Shown here: positions 44,314 to 53,404 of the stretch, in pieces | Numbering within the stretch: position 1 is the stretch's first letter | Layout of the letters: each line of letters begins with the position of its first letter | DNA from: an uncultured Ruminococcus sp. | GTDB lineage: Bacteria; Bacillota_A; Clostridia; Oscillospirales; Ruminococcaceae | Assembly: GCA_900315975.1 (NCBI GenBank) | Contig: ONBA01000016.1 | Span: forward strand, 1-55,415 | Reading direction: 5' to 3' | DNA: 55,415 nucleotides | Made by a program: the position numbers and the translations under genes | Notes under the pieces: generated by a model | Database searches by the model: none | The model's input: the letters and a program-made list of their open reading frames with translations, nothing else | Told to the model about the DNA's origin: nothing

Positions 44314-44458
44314 AGGAAAAGCACTCCTCTAATAATACCCTAAATTCCGCGAAAAATCAACATATTTTTTGAAATTTGACTTTTTAGCAAAATCTTAGGT
44401 TGTTTTTTTATATGATTTGTATAGAAATCTGAAGAAGCCGGATTATCCGGCATTAAGC

Positions 44459-45460
44459 TCAGAAAGGTCTGTCGACGAATCCGACCTTGTGATAGGCTTT
44501 TGAGACTATGCGGCTTGAAATGCGCATTGCCTTTTCAGCGCCCTTTGTATAGCAATCCTTGAGGTAAGCCTTGTCGGAAATAAGGCGGTCGAACTCTGTA
44601 CGTACAGGTTCGAGGCTGTCTGCAACAGCTTCACCGACAGCGAGTTTGAAGTCGCCGTAGCCTTTTCCTGCAAATTCAGCTTCGATAGCGGCATAGTCTT
44701 TGCCTGTAACGCTTGAATAGATAGACATAAGGTTATTGATGCCGTCCTTACCTTCGCGGTAAGCAACTTCAGCCTCACTGTCAGTTACGGCGCGCTTGAA
44801 CTTACGGATAATGGTATCTTTATCGTCGAGAATGAGGATACAAGCATTTGGATTCTCGTCAGATTTTGACATTTTCTTAGTCGGGTCCTGAAGTGACATT
44901 ATCTTTGCACCGACTTCTGTAATATAAGGCTCAGGGAGCTTGAAGTAATCGCCGTAGCGCTGGTTAAAGCGCTGAGCGATATTTCTTGCGAGTTCAAGGT
45001 GTTGTTTCTGGTCAACACCAACAGGAACGAGGTCAGCGTTGTAAGCGAGGATATCCGCAGCCATGAGGGAGGGATATGTAAACAGACCGGCATTTATATC
45101 GTCGGGGTGTTTCTGACTTTTGTCCTTGAACTGTGTCATACGTGAAAGTTCGCCGAACTGAGTATTGCAGCAGAGCAGCCAGTTGAGGTCATTGTGGGTA
45201 TGGGCATGGCTCTGAATGAAGAGTATCGACTTTTCGGGGTCGAGACCGCAAGCCATGAGAAGTGCATAAGCTGCAAGAGTGTTCTGACGGAGCTTTGCGG
45301 GCTCCTGTTTAACGGTTATTGCGTGGAGGTCAGCAACGCAGTAAATGCAGTTATACTGTTCCTGGAGCGGACCCCAGTTTCTTACAGCACCGATATAGTT
45401 GCCGAGGGTGAAAGTACCTGTCGGCTGGATAGCGCTGAAAATGAGTTTTTTATCGTCCAT
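44459..45460 (-). CDS. trpS: Tryptophanyl-tRNA synthetase
   Basis: A 333-residue class I aminoacyl-tRNA synthetase: IQPTGTFTLGNYIGA (HIGH region), GVDQKQHLELARNIA, and KKMSKSDENPNACI (KMSKS loop). The start at 45460 (MDDKKLIFS) follows AAGGAGC; upstream in-frame codons belong to the end of the preceding gene. It lies 13 bases after the unknown gene at 45474, so they are probably co-transcribed. No T-box leader is seen directly before it. Confidence 0.97.
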   Translation of the reverse strand: MDDKKLIFSAIQPTGTFTLGNYIGAVRNWGPLQEQYNCIYCVADLHAITVKQEPAKLRQNTLAAYALLMACGLDPEKSILFIQSHAHTHNDLNWLLCCNTQFGELSRMTQFKDKSQKHPDDINAGLFTYPSLMAADILAYNADLVPVGVDQKQHLELARNIAQRFNQRYGDYFKLPEPYITEVGAKIMSLQDPTKKMSKSDENPNACILILDDKDTIIRKFKRAVTDSEAEVAYREGKDGINNLMSIYSSVTGKDYAAIEAEFAGKGYGDFKLAVGEAVADSLEPVRTEFDRLISDKAYLKDCYTKGAEKAMRISSRIVSKAYHKVGFVDRPF

Positions 45461-45473
45461 CTGGAAAAGCTCC

Positions 45474-45989
45474 TTACTTTCTTGCCTTGCGTGCTTCCAT
45501 CTCGTCCTTGAGCTGGCAGTTTCTGAGCTCATTGAGAACACGCTGATAGAGAACGTATACAGTGCGCTTTTCAGGCTCTGTCTCGGGAATAACGCCTGTG
45601 GGGAACTCTACCTTATATACGCCGCCCTTTGTGAGCATGAAGAAATAGTGAGCTCTTCCGCGGGGAAGGTCGTACATCTTTGTCTTTTCAGCCTTGGGGA
45701 GGAGCTGACCTGCGTTTGCAACGAGAGTGTGAGCAGCCTGAACAAGGTTTCTGTATCTCTGTGAAGCTCCGGAATACTCGCCGCCGTTGTTGAAATAGAG
45801 GTTTGCGGCACCGTTGATGAAGCATACCATAGTTGTGAGTACGTTTCCGGGCATGGGGATATCAATAACAACGCCGTAGACGTCGTTCTTCTTGAAATTA
45901 GCCTGGAAGAAGTTAGCGGGGAAGTTGAGTGCCTGACCTCTTGTCATCAGGTACTTCTGTGTAACGGGATATCTGTCTGTAGTAGGCAT
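45474..45989 (-). CDS. Conserved-looking soluble protein of unknown function
   Basis: A 171-residue protein with no recognised family. It begins MPTTDRYPVTQKYLMTRGQ, has a hydrophobic middle with VCFINGAANLYFNNGGEYSGASQRY, and ends in a charged helix. It has no signal peptide. It sits between an aminotransferase gene (25 bases away) and trpS (13 bases away), so the three are probably one operon. GAAAGGAATC lies before the start. Confidence 0.75.
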   Translation of the reverse strand: MPTTDRYPVTQKYLMTRGQALNFPANFFQANFKKNDVYGVVIDIPMPGNVLTTMVCFINGAANLYFNNGGEYSGASQRYRNLVQAAHTLVANAGQLLPKAEKTKMYDLPRGRAHYFFMLTKGGVYKVEFPTGVIPETEPEKRTVYVLYQRVLNELRNCQLKDEMEARKARK

Positions 45990-46014
45990 AATAGTGATTC
46001 CTTTCAGTTATATA

Positions 46015-47208
46015 TTAATCGAGCATTTCTCTTGTCATGCGGGCGAGGATCTCCATGCCCTTTTTGATCTGCTCATTTGTGGGTGTTGAGTAATTGAGGC
46101 GGAATGAGTGACTTACCTCGTCTTCCTTGATACTGAACGAATTTCCGGGAACTACGGCTATCTTGTATTCCTGAACAGCCTTTGTGCAGAATGCGTTCAT
46201 ATCGCAGTTATCGGGGAGCGTGCACCATATGAAGAGTCCGCCTTCCGGCTTGACGTAGCTTATCTTCTTTGAGAAGTCGTTCTCGATGAAGCTGCACATG
46301 AGGTCGCACTTTTCCTTGTAAATACCGCGGAGCTTGTTGAAATGTGCCTCACGGTCGATAGTTGTCATGAAGCGGTGGCAGAGCACCTGTGCCCATATAT
46401 TTGAGTGAACGTCGGATACCTGCTTGCAGACAACTATTTTCTGAATGATAGGAGCGGGAGCAGATACGAAGCCTGTTCTGAAACCGGGCGAGATGAGTTT
46501 TGAGAATGTGCTTGAATAGATAACACGACCCTCAGTGTCCATGCTCTTTATAGTGGGAACGTTCTCACCTGCGAAACGGAGTTCGCCGTAGGGGTCGTCC
46601 TCAAGGATAATGAAGTCGTAGCGGCAGGCGAGTTCGTAAACAGCCTTGCGCTTAGCGAGCGACATGGTACGTCCGGTAGGATTCTGGAAGTTAGGGATAA
46701 GGTAGAGAACCTTAACGTTAGGCTGAGTTTTCAGCGCTTCTTCGAGTTTTTCGAGATTGATGCCGTCGTCTTCCATGTCAACTCCGACGAGATTTACGTT
46801 GTATGAGCGGAACGCATTAAGAGAGCCGATAAAGCTCGGTGATTCGCAGAGAAGAGTATCCCCCTCGTTGAGCAGTACCTTACATGAGAGTTCATTAGCC
46901 TGCTGACCGCCTGAAGTAACGATGAGCTCATCGAATTCAGAGTGGAAGCAGCCTTTGCTGCCGAGCCATTCTTTGAGGAAGTCACGGAGCGGAGTATAGC
47001 CCTCAGTTACGCTGTACTGCATAGCGAGAATCGGGTCATCTCTGAGAAGTTCTGCGGATAATTCGGCAATTCTCTCCTTGGGGAAAGCCTCGGGAGCAGG
47101 GTTGCCTGCTGCAAAAGAGATTACCTCGGGGTCAGAAGTAAATTTGAGAATTTCTCTGATAGCTGATGCTTTCAGACCACTGACCTTGTCGGAAAATTTA
47201 TATTCCAT
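46015..47208 (-). CDS. PLP-dependent aminotransferase, class I/II
   Basis: A 397-residue fold type I aminotransferase: ISFAAGNPAPEAFP at the N terminus, VTSGGQQANEL, YLIPNFQNPTGRTMS, ILEDDPYGELRF, and the PLP-binding Lys in YSSTFSKLISPGFRTGF. It resembles 2-aminoadipate/aromatic aminotransferases of the LysN or MocR-related type. Substrate not determinable. Start 47208 (MEYKFSD) follows AAAGGCTGG. Confidence 0.92.
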   Translation of the reverse strand: MEYKFSDKVSGLKASAIREILKFTSDPEVISFAAGNPAPEAFPKERIAELSAELLRDDPILAMQYSVTEGYTPLRDFLKEWLGSKGCFHSEFDELIVTSGGQQANELSCKVLLNEGDTLLCESPSFIGSLNAFRSYNVNLVGVDMEDDGINLEKLEEALKTQPNVKVLYLIPNFQNPTGRTMSLAKRKAVYELACRYDFIILEDDPYGELRFAGENVPTIKSMDTEGRVIYSSTFSKLISPGFRTGFVSAPAPIIQKIVVCKQVSDVHSNIWAQVLCHRFMTTIDREAHFNKLRGIYKEKCDLMCSFIENDFSKKISYVKPEGGLFIWCTLPDNCDMNAFCTKAVQEYKIAVVPGNSFSIKEDEVSHSFRLNYSTPTNEQIKKGMEILARMTREMLD

Positions 47209-47344
47209 TTTTATTACCAGCCTTTCAAAAAATGTCATATTTCACAATAAGCCACATAACATTATATCATATTGTTTCCAAAAATGCAAGTAAAAAGTGA
47301 ATGATATGATACGTGAACAAACGGTAAACAATTGGGCAGTTATC

Positions 47345-47373
47345 TTGACAATCAGCCGGTACTGCGGTATAAT
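47345..47373 (+). promoter_or_regulatory. Sigma-A-like promoter of the dockerin protein gene
   Basis: TTGACA (47345-47350), 17-base spacer, TATAAT (47368-47373): perfect consensus hexamers. Confidence 0.82.
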
Positions 47374-47449
47374 GAATATACAATATTTATAAACTTTTGT
47401 GTAATAAAAATACACATAATGTTCGCTCTTGGCCGTGAGGAGGGTTATT

Positions 47450-48652
47450 ATGAAACTTAGAAGAACTATCTCTGCATTTGCTGCTGCTGCGCTTCTGGCT
47501 ATGCCTGTCAATGCGTTTACTGCTATAGCTGATGAAACGGAATCAAGTACCTGCAAGGTTACTTTCATTTCAAACGATGTCACCCTGCCACAGACTGAAA
47601 AAGAAGTTGAAGTCGGCAAACCTTACGGCGAACTTCCTGTGCCCGAAAAGGAAAACTACGTATTGGGCGGTTGGACGAAGGTTGATATCGGAAAAGTTGT
47701 ATTGAACGTTTATGATGCTTACGGCATGAATATAGTGCGTTTTTCTACTGCGGAAGGATATGTTGGCTGGGACAAAAAAAATTCTACTAAGTTCAACATG
47801 GGGGACATCATTTCTTTCGATGTAACATTTAACGATACTGTCCCGATTGGACTGGATATTAACGACAAAAATGTAAGCGAATCAAAATATACTATTGACG
47901 GTTCACGAATTTACGGTCAGATAGTTATTGATGACGACGTATATGATTCGCTTTTTACGTTCCTTGATATTCATTGTGAAAAGCTGAGCGAAGATTTCAC
48001 AGTTAACGAATTCTACGTAATTCCGGGGTCGCCGACTTATATCACGGCTGACAGTATTGTTGAAACGTCAGCAGACCATGCCCTTAAAGCATTATGGAAT
48101 CTTGATATCAGTGGTATGTGGATAGAGGAAAAGGAGTCGGACGACGGAACAACAGAGACATATATTTACAATTTCAGACCTGATGGTATTTTAAACGCTA
48201 CAACGTTAGATGCTGACGGCAAAGCTGTAGAAACGAGACAGCGTGCGTGGACAGTTTCGGGAAACACTCTGAGTATTACAAATTTCACTCTTAGTAATAC
48301 AAATGATAATACGATGACCCTTACACTTGACGGAGACAAGCTTACAATATATAAAGAGTCTTCCAGTAATTCATACTATATGACAAGATTTGAGGCGAAT
48401 CTCCCCGGAGACCCTACAGGTGATAAGAAGGTAGATTCTATGGACGCTTCGTTCTGCCTTGGAGAATATTCAAATGTTGCTACTGGCGGTGAATCAAATC
48501 TTCCGCTGAAGGTGAGGATAGCCGCAGATGTTAATGTCGATGGCAAAGTAGACTCAAAGGACGCTTCCACTATGCTTGCGTATTACAGCTATACATCTAC
48601 CGGCGGAAAAGACAGCCTTGATGAATTCCTTTCGCCGAAGATCGATAAATAA
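47450..48652 (+). CDS. Secreted dockerin protein with repeat and lipocalin-like module
   Basis: A 400-residue secreted protein without a recognised enzyme domain. Signal peptide about 1-28; a short InlB-type B-repeat-like part (VTFISNDVTLPQ, then YVLGGW) at about 35-75; a beta-rich middle; a lipocalin-like module near 225-315 (ISGMWIEEKE, YNFRPDGILNATT, AWTVSGNTLSI, LTLDGDKLTI); a dockerin at about 322-400 (GDKKVDSMDASFCLGEYSNVATGG and VDSKDASTMLAYYSYTSTGG). The SxDAS...YS pattern in both dockerin halves is that of the ScaB and CttA X-dockerins, not of the GH5 dockerin. Start 47450 follows GAGGAGGG. Confidence 0.87.
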   Translation: MKLRRTISAFAAAALLAMPVNAFTAIADETESSTCKVTFISNDVTLPQTEKEVEVGKPYGELPVPEKENYVLGGWTKVDIGKVVLNVYDAYGMNIVRFSTAEGYVGWDKKNSTKFNMGDIISFDVTFNDTVPIGLDINDKNVSESKYTIDGSRIYGQIVIDDDVYDSLFTFLDIHCEKLSEDFTVNEFYVIPGSPTYITADSIVETSADHALKALWNLDISGMWIEEKESDDGTTETYIYNFRPDGILNATTLDADGKAVETRQRAWTVSGNTLSITNFTLSNTNDNTMTLTLDGDKLTIYKESSSNSYYMTRFEANLPGDPTGDKKVDSMDASFCLGEYSNVATGGESNLPLKVRIAADVNVDGKVDSKDASTMLAYYSYTSTGGKDSLDEFLSPKIDK

Positions 48653-48658
48653 TATTTT

Positions 48659-48690
48659 CGGGCGGATATGATTCCGCCCGATTTTGTTTT
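48659..48690 (+). terminator. Terminator of GGGCGGA palindrome type
   Basis: CGGGCGGA TATGAT TCCGCCCG followed by ATTTTGTTTT; related in sequence to the palindromes at 12822 and 19745. Confidence 0.82.
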
Positions 48691-48700
48691 GCTGTGAAAC

Positions 48701-48729
48701 TTGACATTGCGCGTATTAAATAGTATAAT
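48701..48729 (+). promoter_or_regulatory. Sigma-A-like promoter of the second solute-binding protein gene
   Basis: TTGACA (48701-48706), 17-base spacer, TATAAT (48724-48729): perfect hexamers. Confidence 0.82.
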
Positions 48730-48789
48730 ATAGTTTGGCTTTGACAGCATAAATAAAGAAAGCTGTCTTTACGAAAGGAAGTATTGAGA

Positions 48790-50244
48790 ATGGCTGATAT
48801 TAAAAAGCTCCTCGCAGGAATGATAGCCATAAGCGCAGTTATGACTTCGGCAGTTTCATGTTCGGGCAAGAAATCGTCCGAAAACGCTCCTGAGGAACTC
48901 CCCGGAGAGGAAGAACTCGACGAGGGAAAAAAGATAGATATCGAGGGACAGACTATCACATGGCTCGCTGATTACGACCTCAACCCTGCTGAAGGTGAAG
49001 CACGTTCTGCGGCACTTGCTATGTTTGAGGACTACTACGGTGCAAAGGTGAAATTTGTCGAGACTGATGCTGAGGATAAGTTTACTAAGCTCTCGTCGAT
49101 GATACTTGCAGGCGAGGAAGTTGATATGTTCCCTTATGAGACAAAGGCTTTCCCGAACGGTGTACTTAATGAACAGTATGAACCGCTCGACTCCTATTTT
49201 GATGTAATGGGCGTTGAGGAGGGTCTGTGGGACGGAATGAAGGACACTATTGATATGTTTGCGTATAATGGTTCGCATTACGTTGTGCCGTATAGTCTCT
49301 CCGACCCTCAGCTCATAACCTACAGCCGCAAGCTTATGGAAGAGGAAAAACTTGACGACCCGTACAAACTCTACACTGAGGGCAAGTGGACATGGTCTGC
49401 GTTTACGAATATGATGGAGACTTTCGTTAAGAACGGCGAACTTGAACCTTCCGGAGACGAGGAAGAGTCTCCGAAGCCGCCCGCCGAGAATAACCGCCGC
49501 GGTATATGCGGTGAATTCGGACAGGCACTTTTGCAGTCGACAGGTCATACTGTTGTTAACTACGACGGTACAAAATTCACGAACAATATATCCGATGCTG
49601 AGATAGCAAAGGCTGAAACTCTCAAGAAGGAACTCGCCGACAAGAATCTCATTGACTTCGCTTACAGGGATTGTCTCCCGAGTGACGGAACAGTTCTCTT
49701 CTTTGCAAGCAGTGACTGGACTCTTCCTGAGACAAATGCGAAAAATCAAGGCAGGGAGATTATGGTAGTTCCTTTCCCGAAGGCTGACGGTGCTGACAAG
49801 AACTATCTCTCATGCAATTTCAATGCGAAAATGCTCGTCAAGAACTCTAAAAAGGGCGAAGCTGTAGCGGCTTATCTCAAATGCGAGAGAATAGCGGCTG
49901 AGCAGGCTGAATACAAGGAAATCGCAAAGCAGGAGGCTCTCACTGTAAAAATGAACGCATCAGGAAGTGTACGTTCATTCGTTACTGAAGAGCAGTACGA
50001 TGCTATACAGTCGTTCCTCGATACAGAGAAGAATGCTCCTGTGTTCGATTTTGGCTATGGAATGGGCACAAATATGTTCGGCAACGGCGATTATACGTAC
50101 GAGACCCGCGGTGTTATGGATAACATCACAAGCGTGCTTTATCCCGGAAGTCCCGAAGAACCTGTAACATGGGAACAGCTTCGCGATTCATGGTCGGCAA
50201 CTGTTGACAGCGAGGTCGCACGTTTCAATAAGAATAATACATGA
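48790..50244 (+). CDS. Second orphan solute-binding lipoprotein
   Basis: A 484-residue lipoprotein (lipobox AVSC near Cys23), acidic spacer, then a family 1-like binding fold: ITWLADYDLNP, KLSSMILAGEEVDMFP, LITYSRKLMEEEKLDDPYKLYTEGKWTWSAF. It is a paralogue of the protein at 40225, with the same motifs at similar spacing. No ABC permease genes are nearby. ATG 48790 has AAAGGAAG eight bases before it; TTG 48784 is an alternative. Confidence 0.87.
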   Translation: MADIKKLLAGMIAISAVMTSAVSCSGKKSSENAPEELPGEEELDEGKKIDIEGQTITWLADYDLNPAEGEARSAALAMFEDYYGAKVKFVETDAEDKFTKLSSMILAGEEVDMFPYETKAFPNGVLNEQYEPLDSYFDVMGVEEGLWDGMKDTIDMFAYNGSHYVVPYSLSDPQLITYSRKLMEEEKLDDPYKLYTEGKWTWSAFTNMMETFVKNGELEPSGDEEESPKPPAENNRRGICGEFGQALLQSTGHTVVNYDGTKFTNNISDAEIAKAETLKKELADKNLIDFAYRDCLPSDGTVLFFASSDWTLPETNAKNQGREIMVVPFPKADGADKNYLSCNFNAKMLVKNSKKGEAVAAYLKCERIAAEQAEYKEIAKQEALTVKMNASGSVRSFVTEEQYDAIQSFLDTEKNAPVFDFGYGMGTNMFGNGDYTYETRGVMDNITSVLYPGSPEEPVTWEQLRDSWSATVDSEVARFNKNNT

Positions 50245-50260
50245 TGAAAAGGACGGTTAA

Positions 50261-50296
50261 ACATAAAAAATGCGGATGCCCAATGGGCATCCCTAC
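50261..50296. repeat. Dispersed repeat copy B
   Basis: AAACATAAAAAATGCGGATGC then CCAATGGGCATCCCTAC; GGATGCCC AAT GGGCATCC is a hairpin. It matches the copy at 42780-42815. Confidence 0.7.
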
Positions 50297-50331
50297 AATT
50301 CGTAAAAATAATCAGGTTTATTGACACTCTG

Positions 50332-50450
50332 AAAGGACGGCAAAGGGGAGCCCCCTTTGGCGGTTTCGCAGGATACCGAATATGTACCGTAAATTTACGG
50401 CTCGGTAGCCCACAAATTCCGCTAAGGGAAGCACTCTTATGCCGTCCTTT
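50332..50450. ncRNA. Structured intergenic element of about 119 bases
   Basis: AAAGGACGGCA (50332-50342) pairs with TGCCGTCCTTT (50440-50450). Within it are AAAGGGG/CCCCTTT (50342-50358), GCGG (50360)/CCGC (50419) and the nested hairpin GGATACCG ... CGGTAGCC (50371-50412) around ACCGTAAATTTACGG. The inner hairpin recurs in the hup terminator at 43138. It lies between two converging genes, so it may be a terminator, a small RNA or a non-autonomous repeat; the strand is unclear. Confidence 0.45.
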
Positions 50451-50475
50451 TGTTATATTAAAATATTCTGTACAG

Positions 50476-52086
50476 TCACGTTTCGGGTACGGAATATTTA
50501 CGTGTGCGTGCGATTTTCAGTGACAGCAGGCTCAGCGAAAACAGGTATACTGCTCCGCCTGAAACTATCGACACGGCAGTCCTTACAATGCCCGAGCCGA
50601 ACTCTCTGCCGCATATGCTTGAAGCGAGGTATGCCGCACAGCCACAGAGTATTCCGGCATATACAACTCCGGCAAACGGTGCGGCAGACAGCCTGACTTC
50701 GGAAGTTTTTATATATACTGCAAGCGCCGCCGCAAGTATCACAACATAGCAGACTGATGTTGCAAGAGCGGCTCCGTCCGCACCCATTAGCGGGACAAGC
50801 AAGACGTTTCCGGCGAGTTTTACAGCGGTTCCGGCAAGCATTATTTTCAGCGGAGCGGAAGTTCTGCCGACTGCCTGAAGCATACTGAAAAGCGGAAACG
50901 ATACGCACAGGCAGACCATTCCCGGCATGAGCAGTCTGAGAGGCGCAACACATATCTGTACCTCTTCGCTTTGCCGCGGGAAAAGAATACCGAGTATGTC
51001 GGGGGCGAGTATGCCGAGTCCGAATGCCGCCGGTACAGATATTATCGCGGCGGTAAGCAGAGCCTGAGACGTTCCGGCGGTAAGTGCCTTTTTGTCTTTT
51101 TCCGCCCATGCGGAGGTTATGCAGGGGAGTGCACCTTTTCCGAGCATATTTGTCACGGACGGCACAAGGTTAAAGACCGTGAGTGCGATTCCTGCATATG
51201 AGCCGTAAACGAAGTCGGGAACATCTTTTTCCGGTATTCCGGCAGGCAGGCGGGTGCTACAGCCGAACCGCGATATACAGGCAATTATGGTCCACATATC
51301 TATCATTGAGGTAAGGTTAGTTACAACTGAACTCACCCCGACCGGCAATGCCGTGAGAGCGAGTTCTTTTGCAATGTCACGGCGCTCCATAAGCATAGAT
51401 TCGCCGCCGTGCTGTACACGGCTGAAAGCTCCGGCAAATGCAAAAAATACTGCCGAGGCAAGTGACGAAAGAGTTACACCGAGTATTCCGGCAGCCGCTG
51501 AGAGTGCGCGTACATCGGTTACTTCCGGAAAATATTCCATGATACGGCTGCCGTGAGTACTTACGTATCCGCACAGCCAAAGTCCGACTGCGACCTTTAC
51601 TATTCCTTCTGCCGCCTGCGAAACTGCGGTAGGATACATATTGCTCATACCCTCGTAGCAGCCGCGTCCGACTGCTGTAACACAGCCGAAAAGTACAGCC
51701 GGAGCTATCATCATTATCGCCGGAGCAGACTCGCTGCTTCCTGATGACAAACGGCTGAGCGGGTCTGCGAGAAGGTATACTGCGGCACTTCCGAAGAGTC
51801 CGGCAGCTGAAAACATGAGAAGTGCAGTGCGGCGGATACGCCGTATATTTGCGTACATTCCGAATGCTGCACTGTGAGCAGTCATTCGTGCAACTGCCGA
51901 TGAAAGCCCCGTTACGGTCAGCGAGTAAACGGGCAGAAAAATGCTGTATGCGCAACTGAAATAGCTCATTCCAACACCGCCGAGCATATTCGTCAGCGGT
52001 ATCTTGAACATTGCACCCAGTACCTTTGCAACGACCGCCGATATCATCAGTATCATTGAACCTTTTAGAAAATTCTGCTTTTTCAT
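50476..52086 (-). CDS. SpoVB-like MOP-superfamily flippase
   Basis: A 536-residue membrane protein with about 14 helices. Its start KGSMILMISAVVAKVLGAMFKIPLTNMLG, then YSIFLPVYSLTVTGLSSAVAR, is typical of SpoVB/MurJ-type lipid flippases. SpoVB is needed for spore cortex; relatives move lipid II or lipid-linked glycans. Given spoIIID, ger and pdaA-like genes here, a SpoVB role is plausible but not proven. AAGGAGCG precedes the start. Confidence 0.87.
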   Translation of the reverse strand: MKKQNFLKGSMILMISAVVAKVLGAMFKIPLTNMLGGVGMSYFSCAYSIFLPVYSLTVTGLSSAVARMTAHSAAFGMYANIRRIRRTALLMFSAAGLFGSAAVYLLADPLSRLSSGSSESAPAIMMIAPAVLFGCVTAVGRGCYEGMSNMYPTAVSQAAEGIVKVAVGLWLCGYVSTHGSRIMEYFPEVTDVRALSAAAGILGVTLSSLASAVFFAFAGAFSRVQHGGESMLMERRDIAKELALTALPVGVSSVVTNLTSMIDMWTIIACISRFGCSTRLPAGIPEKDVPDFVYGSYAGIALTVFNLVPSVTNMLGKGALPCITSAWAEKDKKALTAGTSQALLTAAIISVPAAFGLGILAPDILGILFPRQSEEVQICVAPLRLLMPGMVCLCVSFPLFSMLQAVGRTSAPLKIMLAGTAVKLAGNVLLVPLMGADGAALATSVCYVVILAAALAVYIKTSEVRLSAAPFAGVVYAGILCGCAAYLASSICGREFGSGIVRTAVSIVSGGAVYLFSLSLLSLKIARTRKYSVPET

Positions 52087-52159
52087 GAATCGCTCCTTGA
52101 AGATATTTCAACTAATGTATATGCCGGAATTTGCGATATCATGATAAAAGGTCATATAA

Positions 52160-52190
52160 AAGAAAAACGGCTCCCCCTAAGGAAGCCGTT
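52160..52190 (-). terminator. Terminator of the ferredoxin gene
   Basis: Minus strand: AACGGCTTCC/GGGAGCCGTT, followed by TTTCTTTT; 18 bases past the ferredoxin stop. Confidence 0.8.
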
Positions 52191-52207
52191 ATGTTTCTTT
52201 ATTCTGA

Positions 52208-52378
52208 TTATTCAGCAGAAGGAGCGCCAACAGGGCAAACACCTGCACAAGCACCGCACTCAACGCAAGCATCAGCGTCGATAACGTACTTGCCGTCACC
52301 CTCAGAGATAGCGCCTACAGGACACTCGCCAGCGCAAGCTCCACAGCTAACACAATCGTCAGAAATAATATATGCCAT
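52208..52378 (-). CDS. 2[4Fe-4S] ferredoxin
   Basis: A 56-residue clostridial-type ferredoxin with two cluster motifs, CVSCGACAGECPVG and CVECGACAGVCPVG. It carries low-potential electrons, for example to hydrogenase or from pyruvate oxidation. Start 52378 (MAYIISDD) is set by ACGGAGGTG; the frame is open further upstream without a site. Monocistronic. Confidence 0.97.
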   Translation of the reverse strand: MAYIISDDCVSCGACAGECPVGAISEGDGKYVIDADACVECGACAGVCPVGAPSAE

Positions 52379-52564
52379 AATTAAAGCACCTCCGTTTTTA
52401 TTAAGAAGCGTTAACTTCTCACAAGATAATTGTAACATATACACGCAGAAAATCAAGGCTTTTTTGTTAGCTTAAACTTACAAAATGTACGGTTTTTCGG
52501 CAAAAATTTAACAGTATTTCAAAACTTAGACATTTGTCAGTATAGATGCTGAATGCTATTATGC

Positions 52565-52594
52565 TTGACAATACATCTGTGAGTGTGGTATACT
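52565..52594 (+). promoter_or_regulatory. Sigma-A-like promoter
   Basis: TTGACA (52565-52570), 18-base spacer, TATACT (52589-52594), ahead of the lipoprotein gene. The 330-base space between the ferredoxin and lipoprotein genes holds no other feature that I can see. Confidence 0.7.
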
Positions 52595-52708
52595 ATTAAA
52601 GCAATAACACACAAGATATACCTTGCAGTTTTGTGCTGAATATGCATTTGTGCAGTATTGCATTAATGGCTTGATATGCCACGCGATTTTTGAATGGAGG
52701 CTCATGTT

Positions 52709-53308
52709 ATGAGAAAAAATAGATTAGCAGCTCTTTTCTTCGCTGCTGCATTAGCTCTTACAGCGGCTGTAAGCTGTGAGCGCAACAAGAATTCTTCATC
52801 ATCAGATGAAAGCTCTTATAAAATAAGTGAGGACGGTCGTCTCGACGGACTCGCTGATAAGGAGTATAAGGTCGATATCACGGAAGAGGCTGACGTTAAC
52901 GATACAGGCTTCAAGCTCAACGGTGTTGTTGATTCCGGAAAGACCAATGATAATGGCGACCACTTTGTTTACATTAATGTTACGATAAATAATCCGACAG
53001 AAAAGTCGTATGAACTGAGTGTTCTCAATAACTTCTACATACTCTTCGGAGACGAAACAGAGGCTCATTATCACGTTCAGACTGACCTTTATGCTAAGAA
53101 TAATATTAGCGATTATAAGGGCAGCAGCTTTGAAGTTCCTGCAAAGGGCAGCTTTAGCGGATTGATCGGAGGATTCCTTATTCCTGCTGCACAGAATGAA
53201 TATACAGTCTGCTTCTTCCCTTCGCTCGATGATGAACATGATAAATCGAACGTTGTAAAGGTAAAAGTAAAGCAGGAAGATATTACAAAACTTACCCCAG
53301 CAGCATAA
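52709..53308 (+). CDS. DUF4352-like lipoprotein
   Basis: A 199-residue lipoprotein (lipobox AVSC, Cys near 23) with a Ser-rich spacer and one immunoglobulin-like beta domain: FKLNGVVDSG, HFVYINVTINNPTEKSYEL and a final VVKVKVKQ strand, as in DUF4352/DUF5067-type domains. Function unknown. ATG 52709 is chosen over 52694 because GGAGGC then lies at proper distance. Confidence 0.78.
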   Translation: MRKNRLAALFFAAALALTAAVSCERNKNSSSSDESSYKISEDGRLDGLADKEYKVDITEEADVNDTGFKLNGVVDSGKTNDNGDHFVYINVTINNPTEKSYELSVLNNFYILFGDETEAHYHVQTDLYAKNNISDYKGSSFEVPAKGSFSGLIGGFLIPAAQNEYTVCFFPSLDDEHDKSNVVKVKVKQEDITKLTPAA

Positions 53309-53313
53309 ATTTT

Positions 53314-53345
53314 TCCGGACAGCTTAAACTGTCCGGATTTTTTGT
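53314..53345 (+). terminator. Rho-independent terminator
   Basis: Perfect 9-bp stem TCCGGACAG/CTGTCCGGA followed by TTTTTTGTTT, six bases past the lipoprotein stop. Confidence 0.92.
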
Positions 53346-53404
53346 TTAAAGTGCATAAATGCAACAAGTGAAACACAGCAATGTGTAAAAATTTCGGAAA
53401 GTGC

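Noticed and set aside
45461..45473. T-box leader for trpS
   Set aside because: Only 13 bases separate trpS from the gene before it, and no T-box core is visible upstream of the presumed operon.
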